25,991 nucleotides of DNA from Desulfovibrionaceae bacterium UBA6814 (GCA_002452635.1 DKEU01000183.1:1-25991), one strand, 5' to 3'. Positions 12,020 to 20,677 are shown, numbered from the stretch's first letter. A program made the numbers and translations. The notes: generated by a model not told the origin, from the letters alone.

Positions 12020-14572
12020 ATGGGCAGGAAGAGAAAGAAGCACGACCCGGCCGGCGGCCCCGAGCCCCGGCCCCAGGGCGGTTCCAAGCCCAGGACCCAG
12101 GACGGTTCCAAGCCCCGGCCCCAGGGCGGTCCCGAGGCGACCCCCCAGGACCGGCCCACGATCAGGATCCTGCCCATGCCCGCGCCCAAGTTCACGGCCA
12201 AGCTCCAGGCCAAGCCCGACCCCCCGGACCGGAACGCGGACCGGCCCGCGGGCAAGCGCAAAGGCAAGGGCAAGCAGGCGCCCCAGGGCGGCGCGGCCCC
12301 GGCCCAGGACCGCCAGGCCCCGGTCCAGACCTGGGAGGACGCGCAGCAGGACAAGCAGGCGGCGCGGAAGAAAAGGAAGGCCCAGGCCGCCCAGGATGCT
12401 AGGGATGCGAAGGATGCGAAGGCCAAGGGCAAGGCCGGCCAGGGCAAGGTCGTGGACGAGGCCGCGGTGCTGCGCGCCCTGCGCGAGGCCAACCGGCCCC
12501 TGCGCCGGGCCGACATCCTGCGCAACCTGCACGCCCCGCGGGACGAGAAGCAGACCCTGCGCACGGTGCTCTCCCGCCTGGTCTACGAGGGCCGCATCAT
12601 CCGCACCAAGGGCGGGGCCTTCGGCCTGGCCGAGAGCATGCACATGGTCACCGGCGTGCTGCAGATCCAGCGCTCGGGCGTGGGCTTCGTGCTGCCCGAG
12701 GACAAGCGCCGCCGCGACATCTTCGTGAACCCGTCCTCCCTGGGCGACGCCTGGCACCGGGACAAGGTGGTGGTGGCGGTGCTGCCCGGCACCGAGAAGA
12801 GCCGCCGGCCCGAGGGCCGCATCGTGCGCGTGCTGGAGCGCGGGGCCGCACAACTGCCCGCGGCCGTGGTGCGCAAGCTGGGCCGTGACCTGTACCTGTG
12901 CAAGCCCACGGACCAGCGGTACCACTTCAACCTCATGGTGCGCATCGCCCCGGGCCAGTCCCGGCCCGCGCCCGGGGAGGTGCTCCTGGCCTCGCCCGGG
13001 GAGCGGCTGGAGCGCGGGCTGTACAAGGCCGACGCGGCCGAGGTCCTGGGCCGGGAGGAGGACGTGGCCGTGCAGGAGCGCCTGGTCAAGGCCGCGCACG
13101 GGGTGCCGGGCGAGTTCCCCCCGGGCGCCCTGGCCGAGGCCGAGCGCCTGCCGGACAAGCCCGGCAAGGCCGACTTCGCGGGCCGCGAGGACCTGCGCAA
13201 GCTCCCCCTGGTCACCATCGACGGGGCCAAGGCCCGGGACTTCGACGACGCGGTGTGCGTGCGGAAGGAGGGCAAGGGCTACCGCCTGTGGGTGGCCATC
13301 GCGGACGTGGCCCACTACGTGCCGCCCGGGTCCCACCTGGACGCCGAGGCCCGGGAGCGCGGCAACTCCTACTACTTCCCCTCGTCCGTGGAGCCCATGT
13401 TCCCGGAGAAGCTGTCCAACGGCCTGTGCTCCCTGAACCCGGGCGTGCCCCGGCTGTGCATGGTGGCGGAGATCCTGTTCGGGCCCGACGCGCAGGTGCG
13501 CGACGAGAGGTTCTACGCCGCGGTGATGCAGAGCCACGGCCGGCTCACCTACGGCCAGGTGCACCGGGCGCTCACGGAAAACGACGCGGACGAGCAGAAG
13601 AACCTGGCCGAGCACCTGCCCATGCTGCGCCAGGCCGAGGCCCTGGCCAGGGCGCTGAACCGCATGCGCTCGGCCCGGGGCAGCCTGGACTTCGACCTGC
13701 CCGAGCCGGAGATCCACTTCAACTACATGGGCGAGGCCGTGGACATCAGCCCGCGGCCGCGCACCTTCGCCCACCAGCTCATCGAGGAGTTCATGGTGGC
13801 GGCCAACGAATCCGTGGCCCGGCTGCTCACGGACCGGGGCCTGCCCTGCGTGTACCGGGTGCACGAGAGCCCGGACCCGGACAAGATCGGCGCCGCGCTC
13901 AAGGTCCTGGAGCGCACCCAACTGGGCCAGTCCCTGCCCAGGCCCAAGGCCGGCGGGTTCACGCCCAAGGACGTGCAGAACGTGCTGGCCGCGGCCCAGG
14001 GCACGGACATGGAGTACCTGGCCGGCCGGCTCATGCTGCGCACCATGATGCAGGCCAAGTACATGACCCGCAACCTGGGCCACTACGGCCTGGCCTCGGA
14101 GTGCTACTGCCACTTCACCTCGCCCATCCGGCGCTACGCGGACCTCTTGGTGCACCGCGCGCTCAAGGGGGCGCTCACCGGCCAGCCCCCGGCCCTGCCC
14201 GCGCCCCAGAAGCTCTCGGCCTGGTGCGAGGACATCTCGGCCCGGGAGCGGGTGGCCATGGAGGCGGAGCGGGAGATCGTCAAGCGCCTCACCGTCATCG
14301 TGCTGGCCGAGCGGGTGGGCGAGAGTTTCACCGGGGTGGTGAGCGGGCTGTCGGACTACGGGTTCTGGGTGGAGCTGGACCAGGTGCTGGCCGAGGGCAT
14401 GGTGCGGCTGTCCACGCTCACGGACGACTACTACGGCTACGTGCCCGAGCGCCAGGAGATCTGGGGCCACCACACCCGGCGGCGCTTCGGCTTGGGCATG
14501 CCGGTGAAGGTGGCGCTCTCGGACGTGAACCTGTCGCGGCAGGAGATCAACCTGGTGCTGCAGGACGGCTAG
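12020..14572 (+). CDS. rnr: Ribonuclease R
   Basis: 850-aa 3'-5' exoribonuclease of the RNase II/R family, degrading structured RNA. Order of domains: a basic, Pro/Gln/Lys-rich extension (1-~145), a winged helix (about 148-205), cold-shock domains (from VTGVLQIQRSGVGFV), the RNB catalytic domain with Asp401, Asp407, Asp409 and Asp410 in IDGAKARDFDDA, and a C-terminal S1 domain (~769-848, FTGVVSGLSDYGFWVEL). A GGAGG is five bases before the ATG. The N-terminal extension contains three 8-residue repeats and many KK/KR runs; similar basic ends in RNase R help RNA or ribosome contact. The stop codon overlaps a strong hairpin. Confidence 0.95.
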   Translation: MGRKRKKHDPAGGPEPRPQGGSKPRTQDGSKPRPQGGPEATPQDRPTIRILPMPAPKFTAKLQAKPDPPDRNADRPAGKRKGKGKQAPQGGAAPAQDRQAPVQTWEDAQQDKQAARKKRKAQAAQDARDAKDAKAKGKAGQGKVVDEAAVLRALREANRPLRRADILRNLHAPRDEKQTLRTVLSRLVYEGRIIRTKGGAFGLAESMHMVTGVLQIQRSGVGFVLPEDKRRRDIFVNPSSLGDAWHRDKVVVAVLPGTEKSRRPEGRIVRVLERGAAQLPAAVVRKLGRDLYLCKPTDQRYHFNLMVRIAPGQSRPAPGEVLLASPGERLERGLYKADAAEVLGREEDVAVQERLVKAAHGVPGEFPPGALAEAERLPDKPGKADFAGREDLRKLPLVTIDGAKARDFDDAVCVRKEGKGYRLWVAIADVAHYVPPGSHLDAEARERGNSYYFPSSVEPMFPEKLSNGLCSLNPGVPRLCMVAEILFGPDAQVRDERFYAAVMQSHGRLTYGQVHRALTENDADEQKNLAEHLPMLRQAEALARALNRMRSARGSLDFDLPEPEIHFNYMGEAVDISPRPRTFAHQLIEEFMVAANESVARLLTDRGLPCVYRVHESPDPDKIGAALKVLERTQLGQSLPRPKAGGFTPKDVQNVLAAAQGTDMEYLAGRLMLRTMMQAKYMTRNLGHYGLASECYCHFTSPIRRYADLLVHRALKGALTGQPPALPAPQKLSAWCEDISARERVAMEAEREIVKRLTVIVLAERVGESFTGVVSGLSDYGFWVELDQVLAEGMVRLSTLTDDYYGYVPERQEIWGHHTRRRFGLGMPVKVALSDVNLSRQEINLVLQDG
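12062..12133 (+). repeat. Three tandem 24-nt units in the 5' part of rnr
   Basis: Units 12062-12085, 12086-12109 and 12110-12133 encode EPRPQGGS, KPRTQDGS and KPRPQGGP in frame. The first and third are nearly identical; the middle one differs mainly by G/A changes. Confidence 0.85.
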
Positions 14573-14605
14573 AGCATCTTACGCTTGAAAAGCGTTAGAT
14601 GCTCT
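14571..14605 (+). terminator. Strong hairpin starting in the rnr stop codon
   Basis: AGAGCATCT (14571-14579) pairs with AGATGCTCT (14597-14605), and ACGCTT (14581-14586) with AAGCGT (14590-14595), leaving a 3-nt loop. The stem begins with the last two bases of the TAG stop. Only TTG follows, so it is either a weak intrinsic terminator or an mRNA-end stabiliser. Confidence 0.55.
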
Positions 14606-14618
14606 TGTGCATTTCCTA

Positions 14619-14662
14619 GAAATGATAGGATATCATTTCAATTCTTCCGCTTGTTTCAAGCG
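14619..14662. repeat. Two further small hairpins
   Basis: GAAATGATA/TATCATTTC (14619-14627 with 14631-14639, 3-nt loop) and CGCTTG/CAAGCG (14648-14653 with 14657-14662, 3-nt loop). The CGCTTG arms repeat the ACGCTTG core of the hairpin at 14571, so the three may be parts of one composite element. Confidence 0.6.
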
Positions 14663-14725
14663 TGAAATGCGCTAGCGCGCCCTGCTGGTGCAGGGAGCCC
14701 CTGGCTCGTTCTTTTCTTCACAAGC

Positions 14726-14760
14726 AAGGGGAAGGCGACAAAAATGTCGCCTTCCCCTTT
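14726..14760 (+). terminator. 15-bp perfect hairpin, likely intrinsic terminator
   Basis: AAGGGGAAGGCGACA (14726-14740) and its complement (14745-14759) flank an AAAA loop and end in TTT. The stem is very stable; the T run is short. It is the best candidate for the end of the rnr transcript, about 155 bp after the stop. Confidence 0.6.
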
Positions 14761-14889
14761 GCATTCAAGGAGTTTTCCGGAGCGCCCCTGCCGCTGCGTT
14801 CTGGCCTGACCATCAGACACAACCTGGAAAAAATAGGGGGAATATTTGCATTCATTTGAATTTCAATGAGATATTTTTTCAGAATCCCC

Positions 14890-14918
14890 TTGCCATGTAT
14901 TGTGAAAATTAGTACAAA
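14890..14918 (+). promoter_or_regulatory. Possible promoter without a following gene
   Basis: TTGCCA (14890-14895) and TACAAA (14913-14918) with a 17-bp spacer, in an AT-rich stretch (14830-14930) that stands out from GC-rich surroundings. No convincing protein frame follows; a terminator-like hairpin lies at 15205-15240. Confidence 0.35.
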
Positions 14919-14924
14919 GAAGGT

Positions 14925-15240
14925 GCGTACAACGTGAAAGAGGGATCGGGCTGGGCCGACCCCGCAGGGTGGCCAGCCACGCCTTCGCGGAAGGGGCTTT
15001 CCATCCGCGAGCATCGCCCCAGGCCGCGGCAGCGCCTGTTCTCCGGTGTTCGCCCTCCGGCAGGCCGCCGCAAGCGCCGGCTTCGGACTCCCCCCGCCGG
15101 CCAAGGCCAGCCTGCCAGGCTAACCCGGTCCCTCCTCCTGCGATCCACCTCCCGGGCCCCCGCCTCCCCCGGCGACCGGGCCCACGGGTACGCACCCCAC
15201 CCCCGGAAGCCCGGCGACCACCCCCGCCGGGCTTCCCCCT
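14925..15240 (+). ncRNA. Hypothetical ~315-nt RNA between a promoter-like site and a terminator
   Basis: The segment has no believable reading frame on either strand: translations are Arg/Pro-rich and lack ribosome sites. It is bounded by a promoter-like pair and a perfect hairpin with a T run. I checked by eye for tmRNA, RNase P RNA and SRP RNA landmarks and saw none. This is an inference from the boundaries only. Confidence 0.2.
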
Positions 15241-15244
15241 TTTC
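15205..15244 (+). terminator. 12-bp perfect hairpin followed by T run
   Basis: GGAAGCCCGGCG (15205-15216) and CGCCGGGCTTCC (15225-15236), 8-nt loop, then CCCTTTT on the + strand. This is the most typical intrinsic terminator in the window, yet no + strand gene lies upstream nearer than rnr. Confidence 0.6.
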
Positions 15245-15259
15245 CGGGCCGAAACGCCT

Positions 15260-15416
15260 TAGCAGGCCGTTGAAAAAGTGCGATCTGCTTCGTCAGGGAA
15301 AAAATCCAGACCGCTTATGTATGCGCAATACACTGCGCGTCCTGAATTTTTCCCCTTCCTTGCATCTCACGCTTTTTGAACGGCCTGCTGATTCGGACTT
15401 TTTCAACAGACTGCTA
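15260..15416. repeat. Nested inverted repeat of the AGCAGGCCGTTGAAAAA family
   Basis: Left arm TAGCAGGCCGTTGAAAAAG starts at 15260. An inner right arm ends at 15389 (reverse complement AGCAGGCCGTTCAAAAAG). An outer right arm ends at 15416 (reverse complement TAGCAGTCTGTTGAAAAAG), matching the left arm at 21 of 24 positions. The outer arm supplies the TAG stop of the - strand gene that starts at 16043. I recall repeats of this type as common between genes in Desulfovibrio and relatives. A related copy is at 20725-20850. Confidence 0.85.
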
Positions 15417-16043
15417 GAACCGGTGCTTGAGGCCCAGGAGCAGGTAGTTGGACCCGCCCTTCACGTCGTTCACCAGGCCCCAGACCCCGGAGCGGTGGTG
15501 CACCCGGAAGGCCAGCTCCCAGTCCGGCCGGCCGGGCAGGGCTGCGGTGAACTCCAGGACCATGGCGCAGAGGGCCTGGTCCGTGGCGCCGTTGATGCGG
15601 CGCTCGTGTTCCGGCTCCTCGCTCACCGCGGACACGCCCAGGCCGAAGGCGATGCTGGCGTCCACGGTCTCGTCCCAGGGCAGGTTCCGCCAGCGCAGCA
15701 GGCCCAGGCCGGCCAGCTCCTGGTACTCCTGGGCGTCGCCCCGGAAGGGACCCCAGTGGTGCGCCCCGAACAGCTCCGCCTCCAGCGTGAAGTCGCCCAG
15801 AAGCGCCAGCTCCCGGGCCAGGGAGAGCCCGGCCAGGTAGTGGTCCTCCATCTCGATGGGCGGGATGAACCACTCCCGGAAGCCCTCGGCCGAGAGCCAC
15901 CCGCCCCAGGCCGCCACCGTGACCGTGTCGGCCTTGCGCCTCCTCTCCTCCTCCGCGTCCTGGGCCCAGGCCCCGGCCGCGCCGGCCAGCAGGGCCAGCA
16001 CGGCGCACAGCCCGACCACGGCCCCCCGGTGCAGCGTGCGCAT
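15414..16043 (-). CDS. Outer-membrane beta-barrel protein, PagL-like (lipid A deacylase family?)
   Basis: 209 aa. Residues 1-28 are a signal peptide ending AWA before QDA. The remainder has alternating hydrophobic and polar residues typical of a barrel and ends in Phe, the usual C-terminal signature of outer-membrane proteins. The end, VHHRSGVWGLVN then GGSNYLLLGLKHRF, has the His-x-Ser and Gly/Asn spacing I associate with PagL/acyloxyacyl hydrolases, which remove the 3-O acyl chain from lipid A. An acidic third catalytic residue is not obvious: the place about 12 residues after Ser is Gly, though an Asp lies at +8. The function is therefore tentative. AGGAGG precedes the ATG by six bases. 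It is divergent from the histidine kinase gene, and its stop is in a repeat arm. Confidence 0.75.
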   Translation of the reverse strand: MRTLHRGAVVGLCAVLALLAGAAGAWAQDAEEERRRKADTVTVAAWGGWLSAEGFREWFIPPIEMEDHYLAGLSLARELALLGDFTLEAELFGAHHWGPFRGDAQEYQELAGLGLLRWRNLPWDETVDASIAFGLGVSAVSEEPEHERRINGATDQALCAMVLEFTAALPGRPDWELAFRVHHRSGVWGLVNDVKGGSNYLLLGLKHRF

Positions 16044-16191
16044 GATCGTCCTCCTGGCCCGTCCTTTCCCCTCCCTCCCCCATCCCGCGGTCCGGGCGGG
16101 CTGTCAAGCGCCCCGGCCAGGCCCCTTGGCGAAGCCGGTTTTTGCGGTTACGTAGGGGAGACGCGCCGCGCATCTGCGGCCGGGACGCACC

Positions 16192-17979
16192 ATGCACATC
16201 CCCACGACAGGCTCCATCCGCCGCACCCTCTACCTGGGCATGGCCTTCACCCTGGCCGTGGGCCTGGGGGTGTTCCTGTTCTTCTCCTTCTACACCACCG
16301 GCCAGGTGCGCTCCATCCTGCGCCGCGACCTGGCCGGGCTCACCGCCCTGGCCGCCTCCTCCCTGGAGCGCGAACACGCGGCCTTGCTCAAGCACGTCCG
16401 GGACATGGCCGACTCCAAGGCCCTGCAGGTCATCCTCCAGCTCAACCTGCCGCCCCAGGCCGCCATGTTCCTGGAGGCCAACGCCCGCCTCGGCCCCTTC
16501 TCCCGGCTCTGGGTCCTGGGCCTGGACAACACGGTCTATTCGGCCTTCCCCCCGAAGCCCGGGCCGCCTCCGGCCTTTGCCGCGGACGCGAACTCCGCCT
16601 TCCTGGGCCAGGACGGGAAGCTCCACCTGGCCCTGCGCGCCGAAATCCAAGCCGGCGGCAAGCCCCTGGCCGTGCTGGTGGCCCTGACCCCCTTCCCGGA
16701 CCAGGGCCTCATCGAGGGCTTCTCCCGCCCCGGGGACACGGGCATGGCCCTGTGGCTGGGCAACGAGCCCCTGGCCCGGTCCGAATGGATGCGGGACGTG
16801 GGCTATGCCGGCCTGGGCTCGCCCCGGGACCGGAACACCCTGGACCTGCACTGGGGCCAGCGCCGGTACGAGTTCCTGGCCCACGCGGAGCCCGTGCCCC
16901 TGTCCCCGCCCACGGTCCTGCGCCTGGAGATGGTGCGCTCCCTGGCCCATGCCGAGCAGCCCTACTTCCACCTCCTGGCCACGTTCTTCGCGGGCTGGGT
17001 GCTCATCCTGGTCTCCTTCCTGGTCTTCGCCCGCTACGTGAACACCCGCCTGGTGGCCCCCATCCTGAACCTGTCCCGGCTGGCCGGCACCATCGAGACC
17101 CACGGCCGGCTGCCCGACGAGATGCAGGGCTGGAGGGACGCGCCCGGGGACAACGAGATATCCGTGCTGCACCGGGCCTTTTCCCGCACCGTCACCTCCC
17201 TGCACCAGGCCCTGGTCAGGTCCGAGGCCGCGGACCGGGCCAAGGGCGACTTCCTGGCCAGCGTGTCCCACGAGCTGCGCACCCCCCTCACCTCCATCCT
17301 GGGCTTCGCCAAGATCGTGCGCCGCCGGGTGGTGGAGCGCATCTCCCCGGCCCTGGCCCACGGCAGCGACCCCAAGGCCCTGGCCGCAGCCGAGCAGGCC
17401 CAGGAAAACCTGGACATCATCCTGGCCGAGGCCGAACACCTCACCGCCCTCATCGACGACGTGCTGGACCTCACCCGCATGGAGGCCGGGACCATGGACT
17501 GGGACATGGCCGACCTGGACGTGCTGCCCCTGGTGGAGGAGGCCGTGGCGGGGTTCCGCGACTCCATGCAGGCCAAGGGCCTGGAGTGCTCGGTCCGGGT
17601 GGAGCTCGACCTGCCCCGGATCCACGGCGACCGGGAGCGGCTGGTCCAGGCCCTGCACAACCTGTTGTCCAACGCGATGAAGTTCACCGCCTCCGGCCGG
17701 GTGGAGGTGCGCGCCGCCCGGGACGAGGGCGGGGTGCGCCTCACCGTGGCCGACACCGGCCCGGGCATTCCCGGGGCCGAGCGCGAGCGCATCTTCGACA
17801 CCTTCCACCAGGCCGGGGAGACCCTCACGGACAAACCCAAGGGCACCGGCCTGGGCCTGGCCGTGACCCGGCTCATCGTGCACCGGCACGGAGGCCGCAT
17901 CTGGGTTGACTCCCGGCCCGGCCAGGGCAGCGCCTTCTCCATGCTCCTGCCGGCAACCGGCCGGGAGAGCACGGCCTAA
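16192..17979 (+). CDS. Membrane-bound sensor histidine kinase (orphan)
   Basis: 595 aa. One membrane helix at about 12-34, an extracytoplasmic sensor of ~220 residues, a second helix at ~258-282, a HAMP-like linker, a HisKA domain with the phospho-acceptor His360 in VSHELRTPLTSILGF, and a HATPase domain with N box NLLSNAMKFT, G1 DTGPGIP, F box IFDTFHQ and G2 GTGLGLAV. Autophosphorylation and transfer to a response regulator are expected, but no regulator gene is nearby. The sensor domain type is not recognised. The ATG lacks a strong ribosome site. The divergent neighbour is an outer-membrane protein, so an envelope signal is possible. A perfect hairpin follows at 18035. Confidence 0.92.
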   Translation: MHIPTTGSIRRTLYLGMAFTLAVGLGVFLFFSFYTTGQVRSILRRDLAGLTALAASSLEREHAALLKHVRDMADSKALQVILQLNLPPQAAMFLEANARLGPFSRLWVLGLDNTVYSAFPPKPGPPPAFAADANSAFLGQDGKLHLALRAEIQAGGKPLAVLVALTPFPDQGLIEGFSRPGDTGMALWLGNEPLARSEWMRDVGYAGLGSPRDRNTLDLHWGQRRYEFLAHAEPVPLSPPTVLRLEMVRSLAHAEQPYFHLLATFFAGWVLILVSFLVFARYVNTRLVAPILNLSRLAGTIETHGRLPDEMQGWRDAPGDNEISVLHRAFSRTVTSLHQALVRSEAADRAKGDFLASVSHELRTPLTSILGFAKIVRRRVVERISPALAHGSDPKALAAAEQAQENLDIILAEAEHLTALIDDVLDLTRMEAGTMDWDMADLDVLPLVEEAVAGFRDSMQAKGLECSVRVELDLPRIHGDRERLVQALHNLLSNAMKFTASGRVEVRAARDEGGVRLTVADTGPGIPGAERERIFDTFHQAGETLTDKPKGTGLGLAVTRLIVHRHGGRIWVDSRPGQGSAFSMLLPATGRESTA

Positions 17980-18034
17980 CCCCTTGCCCTGCCGCCCATT
18001 GCGGGCTATCAAGGACCGGGCTTATCCTCACGCG

Positions 18035-18065
18035 AGCGGAAAACTTCCTCCCGATGTTTTCCGCT
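18035..18065 (+). terminator. 10-bp perfect hairpin after the kinase gene
   Basis: AGCGGAAAAC (18035-18044) and GTTTTCCGCT (18056-18065), 11-nt loop. It lies 55 bp after the kinase stop. No T run follows on the + strand, so termination is uncertain. Confidence 0.45.
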
Positions 18066-18188
18066 TCTCGGCCAGGCAAGAGCGTGGTTTTCCCTGGCCT
18101 CGCGGGCGCGGCAGCGCCCGGCCCCGCATCCTGCGGGGCGCTTCCGGCGCAGCTTGCTGCTCCGGATAAACCTCCAGGGGGGGGTACG

Positions 18189-20630
18189 GTGGCGGTTCTG
18201 CGGTGCGAGGCGTGCGGCTTTTCCAAGAAGGTCCCGGACAAGTTCCTGGGCCGCAAGGTGCGCTGCCCGGGCTGCGACCAGGTGGCCACCGTGGAGCCCG
18301 ACGCCGACGACCTGGGCCTGGACGACGTCATCCCCGACCCGCCCGCGCCGGCCCCGGAACCACCCAAACCCGACGCCCCCGCGCCCGACCTCTCCCTGAC
18401 CGCCGAGGAGGCCCCGGTCAAACGCCAGCCCAGCGTGCTGGCCGGCAACCCGGTCAAGAACCTCCTGGCCGGCCTGGCCGCGGGCGTCCTGTCCTTCCTG
18501 TTCTGCCTGACCACCGCCACCCTGGTCTTCTCCCCGGGCCAGCTCCCGGTCTACCTCACCCACGGCCTGACCATGGCCCTGTTCGGCGCGGTGGCCGTGG
18601 GCGTGGCCTGCGCCCTGCGCAGCGAGCTGGGCTTCGCCCTGGCCGGGCCCGAGGCCCTGACCACCGCGGTGCTCTTCCTCATGGTCAGCTCCATGGTGCG
18701 GAGCATGCCGGGCATGACCCCGGAGACCGTGTTCGCCACGGTCACCGCGGCCCTGGTGCTCACCGCCCTGTTCCTGGGCCTGGGCCTGGTGGCCACGGGC
18801 GCGGTGGGCTCCGGCGCGGCCATCCGTTTCATCCCCTTCCAGGCCATCGGCGGCGTCATGGCCGGCCTGGGCTTCCACCTGCTGGCCGGGGCCTACGCCC
18901 TGTCCGTGGACAACGCCCCCTGCCTGGGCCACCTCACCAGCCGGTTCACGGACCTGGCCCCCTGCCTGGAGTGGCTGCCCGCCCTGGGCCTGGGCCTGGT
19001 GCTCTACGCGGTCATGCGCCGCAGATCCGGGCTCCTGGTGCTCCTGGGCCTGCTCCTGGCCGCGGTGGCCGCCACCCACGGCGCGCTGTACTGGCAGGGC
19101 ATGGGCATGGACGCCGCGGCCCAGGCCGGCTGGCTCTTCCCGGCCCTGCCCCTGGACGCCTACTGGGAGCTCTACAACCTGGATTTCCTGGCCTCGGTGC
19201 GGGTGCCCGTGATCATGGACCACGCGGGCTACATGGCGGCCGCGGCCGGGCTCACCATCGGGGCCAAGATGCTCAAGGCCACCGAGCTCGAGCTGGTGCT
19301 GGGCCGGGAACTGGACCTGGACCGGGAGATGGAGGTGCTGGGCCTGGGCAACGTCTTTGCCGCCGCCCTGGGCGGCATGCCCGGGGCCCTGTCCCTGCAC
19401 CGCTCCCTGGGCGCGCGCTCCCTGGGCGCGGCCGGCCCCCTGGCCGGGGTAACCGCGGCCGCGGTGTGCGCCGCGGCCCTCCCCTTCGCCGGCCAGGCCG
19501 TGGCCTGGGTGCCGCGGTTCCTGCCCGCCGGCATCCTGGTGTTCCTGGGCCTATCCCTCATGGTGCGCTGGCTGGTGGACACCCGCACCGCCTTCACCCG
19601 GGGCGAGGACTACTCCCTCCTGCTCCTGGTCTTCCTGCTCACCGTGTCCATGGGCTTCCTGCTGGGCACCGCGGTGGGCATCGCCCTGTCCATGATGGTG
19701 CTGGTGGGCCGCTACGGCAGCGTGAGCGTGGTCAAGCACGTGCTCTCGGGCGCGGCCTTCCGCTCCAACGTGGACCGCGCCCCGGCCCAGTTCCGCACCC
19801 TCAAGGCCAAGGGCGAGCAGATCTACATCATGCGGCTGCAGGGGTTCGTGTTCCTGGGGGCCGCGGGCGGCATCCAGCGCCTCATCCGCACCCGGCACCA
19901 GGACCCCGCCAAGCTGCCCATGCGCTACCTGATCCTGGACTTCTCCCGCATCGCGGGCCTTGACTCCTCGGTGGCCATGGCCTTTGCCCGGCTCAAGCAG
20001 ACCGCCCAGGAGGAGGAATTCACCCTGGTCTTCTCCGGGGTGCCCTTCGAACTGGACCGCCAGCTGGCCGACGCCGGGTTCCTGCTGGACGACCCCGAGG
20101 GCGGGTCGCGCACCTTCGTGTCCCTGGACTACGCCATGGAGTGGTGCGAGAACCACATCCTGGAGATGGAGGGCGCCCTGCGCCTGGGCAAGAGCGAACT
20201 GCCCGAGCTGCTGGCCCCGGTGTTCCCGGAGCCCAAGCTCATCCCGCTGCTCATGCGGGTCATGAAGAAGGTGGAGATCAAGAAGGGCGAGCCCGTGTTC
20301 CGCCAGGGCGACCCCTCGGACGCCATGTACTTCGTGGAGTACGGCATGGTCACCGTGCAGTTGGAGCTGGGCGGCAACCGGGTGCTGCGGCTCAAGAAGA
20401 TGGGGCCGGGCACGGTGTTCGGCGAGATGGGCATCTACACCTCGGCCCCCCGCTCGGCCTCCATCGTGGCGGCCGAGGACTGCACGGTCTACCGCCTGTC
20501 CAAGAAGGTGCTGGAGGCGCTCCAGGCCAAGAACCCCCACCTGGTGTCCGCCATCCACCGCTTCATCGTGGCCCTGCTCTCCGAGCGCGTGGCCGACGCC
20601 AACGACAAGATCAGGGATTTGCAGGCCTAG
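18189..20630 (+). CDS. Zinc-ribbon / SulP transporter / STAS / cyclic-nucleotide-binding fusion
   Basis: 813-aa fusion. Residues 6-29 form a zinc ribbon (CEAC and CPGC). A Pro/Ala/Asp-rich linker follows to ~80. Residues ~97-520 are a multi-span SulP-type anion transporter core (FFxLGNVFAAALGG-like region near 375). A STAS domain occupies ~541-650 (YLILDFSRIAGLDSSVAMAF). A cNMP-binding domain occupies ~688-808, with FRQGDPSDAMYFVEYG and the phosphate-cassette-like FGEMGIYTSAPRSAS. SulP proteins carry sulfate, bicarbonate or related anions; the cargo here is not evident. Start chosen at a GTG preceded by AGGGGGGGG; the frame is open further up to 18054 but that stretch holds a hairpin and looks non-coding. 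A hairpin follows the stop. Confidence 0.85.
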   Translation: MAVLRCEACGFSKKVPDKFLGRKVRCPGCDQVATVEPDADDLGLDDVIPDPPAPAPEPPKPDAPAPDLSLTAEEAPVKRQPSVLAGNPVKNLLAGLAAGVLSFLFCLTTATLVFSPGQLPVYLTHGLTMALFGAVAVGVACALRSELGFALAGPEALTTAVLFLMVSSMVRSMPGMTPETVFATVTAALVLTALFLGLGLVATGAVGSGAAIRFIPFQAIGGVMAGLGFHLLAGAYALSVDNAPCLGHLTSRFTDLAPCLEWLPALGLGLVLYAVMRRRSGLLVLLGLLLAAVAATHGALYWQGMGMDAAAQAGWLFPALPLDAYWELYNLDFLASVRVPVIMDHAGYMAAAAGLTIGAKMLKATELELVLGRELDLDREMEVLGLGNVFAAALGGMPGALSLHRSLGARSLGAAGPLAGVTAAAVCAAALPFAGQAVAWVPRFLPAGILVFLGLSLMVRWLVDTRTAFTRGEDYSLLLLVFLLTVSMGFLLGTAVGIALSMMVLVGRYGSVSVVKHVLSGAAFRSNVDRAPAQFRTLKAKGEQIYIMRLQGFVFLGAAGGIQRLIRTRHQDPAKLPMRYLILDFSRIAGLDSSVAMAFARLKQTAQEEEFTLVFSGVPFELDRQLADAGFLLDDPEGGSRTFVSLDYAMEWCENHILEMEGALRLGKSELPELLAPVFPEPKLIPLLMRVMKKVEIKKGEPVFRQGDPSDAMYFVEYGMVTVQLELGGNRVLRLKKMGPGTVFGEMGIYTSAPRSASIVAAEDCTVYRLSKKVLEALQAKNPHLVSAIHRFIVALLSERVADANDKIRDLQA

Positions 20631-20647
20631 CCGCAGGACACTCGAAA

Positions 20648-20677
20648 GGGCCTCCCCCGCCGCAACGGGAGAGGCCC
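20648..20677 (+). terminator. Hairpin after the SulP fusion gene
   Basis: GGGCCTCCCCCG (20648-20659) and CGGGAGAGGCCC (20666-20677) pair with one mismatch. It is 18 bp after the stop; no T run follows. Confidence 0.55.

Noticed and set aside
14925..15240. tmRNA, RNase P RNA or SRP RNA
   Set aside because: None of the conserved landmarks of these RNAs could be found by eye.
14934..17909. 991-codon + strand frame through the repeat, barrel and kinase genes
   Set aside because: It runs through an inverted repeat and antisense to the barrel gene, with RP/GP-rich composition and no family motifs.
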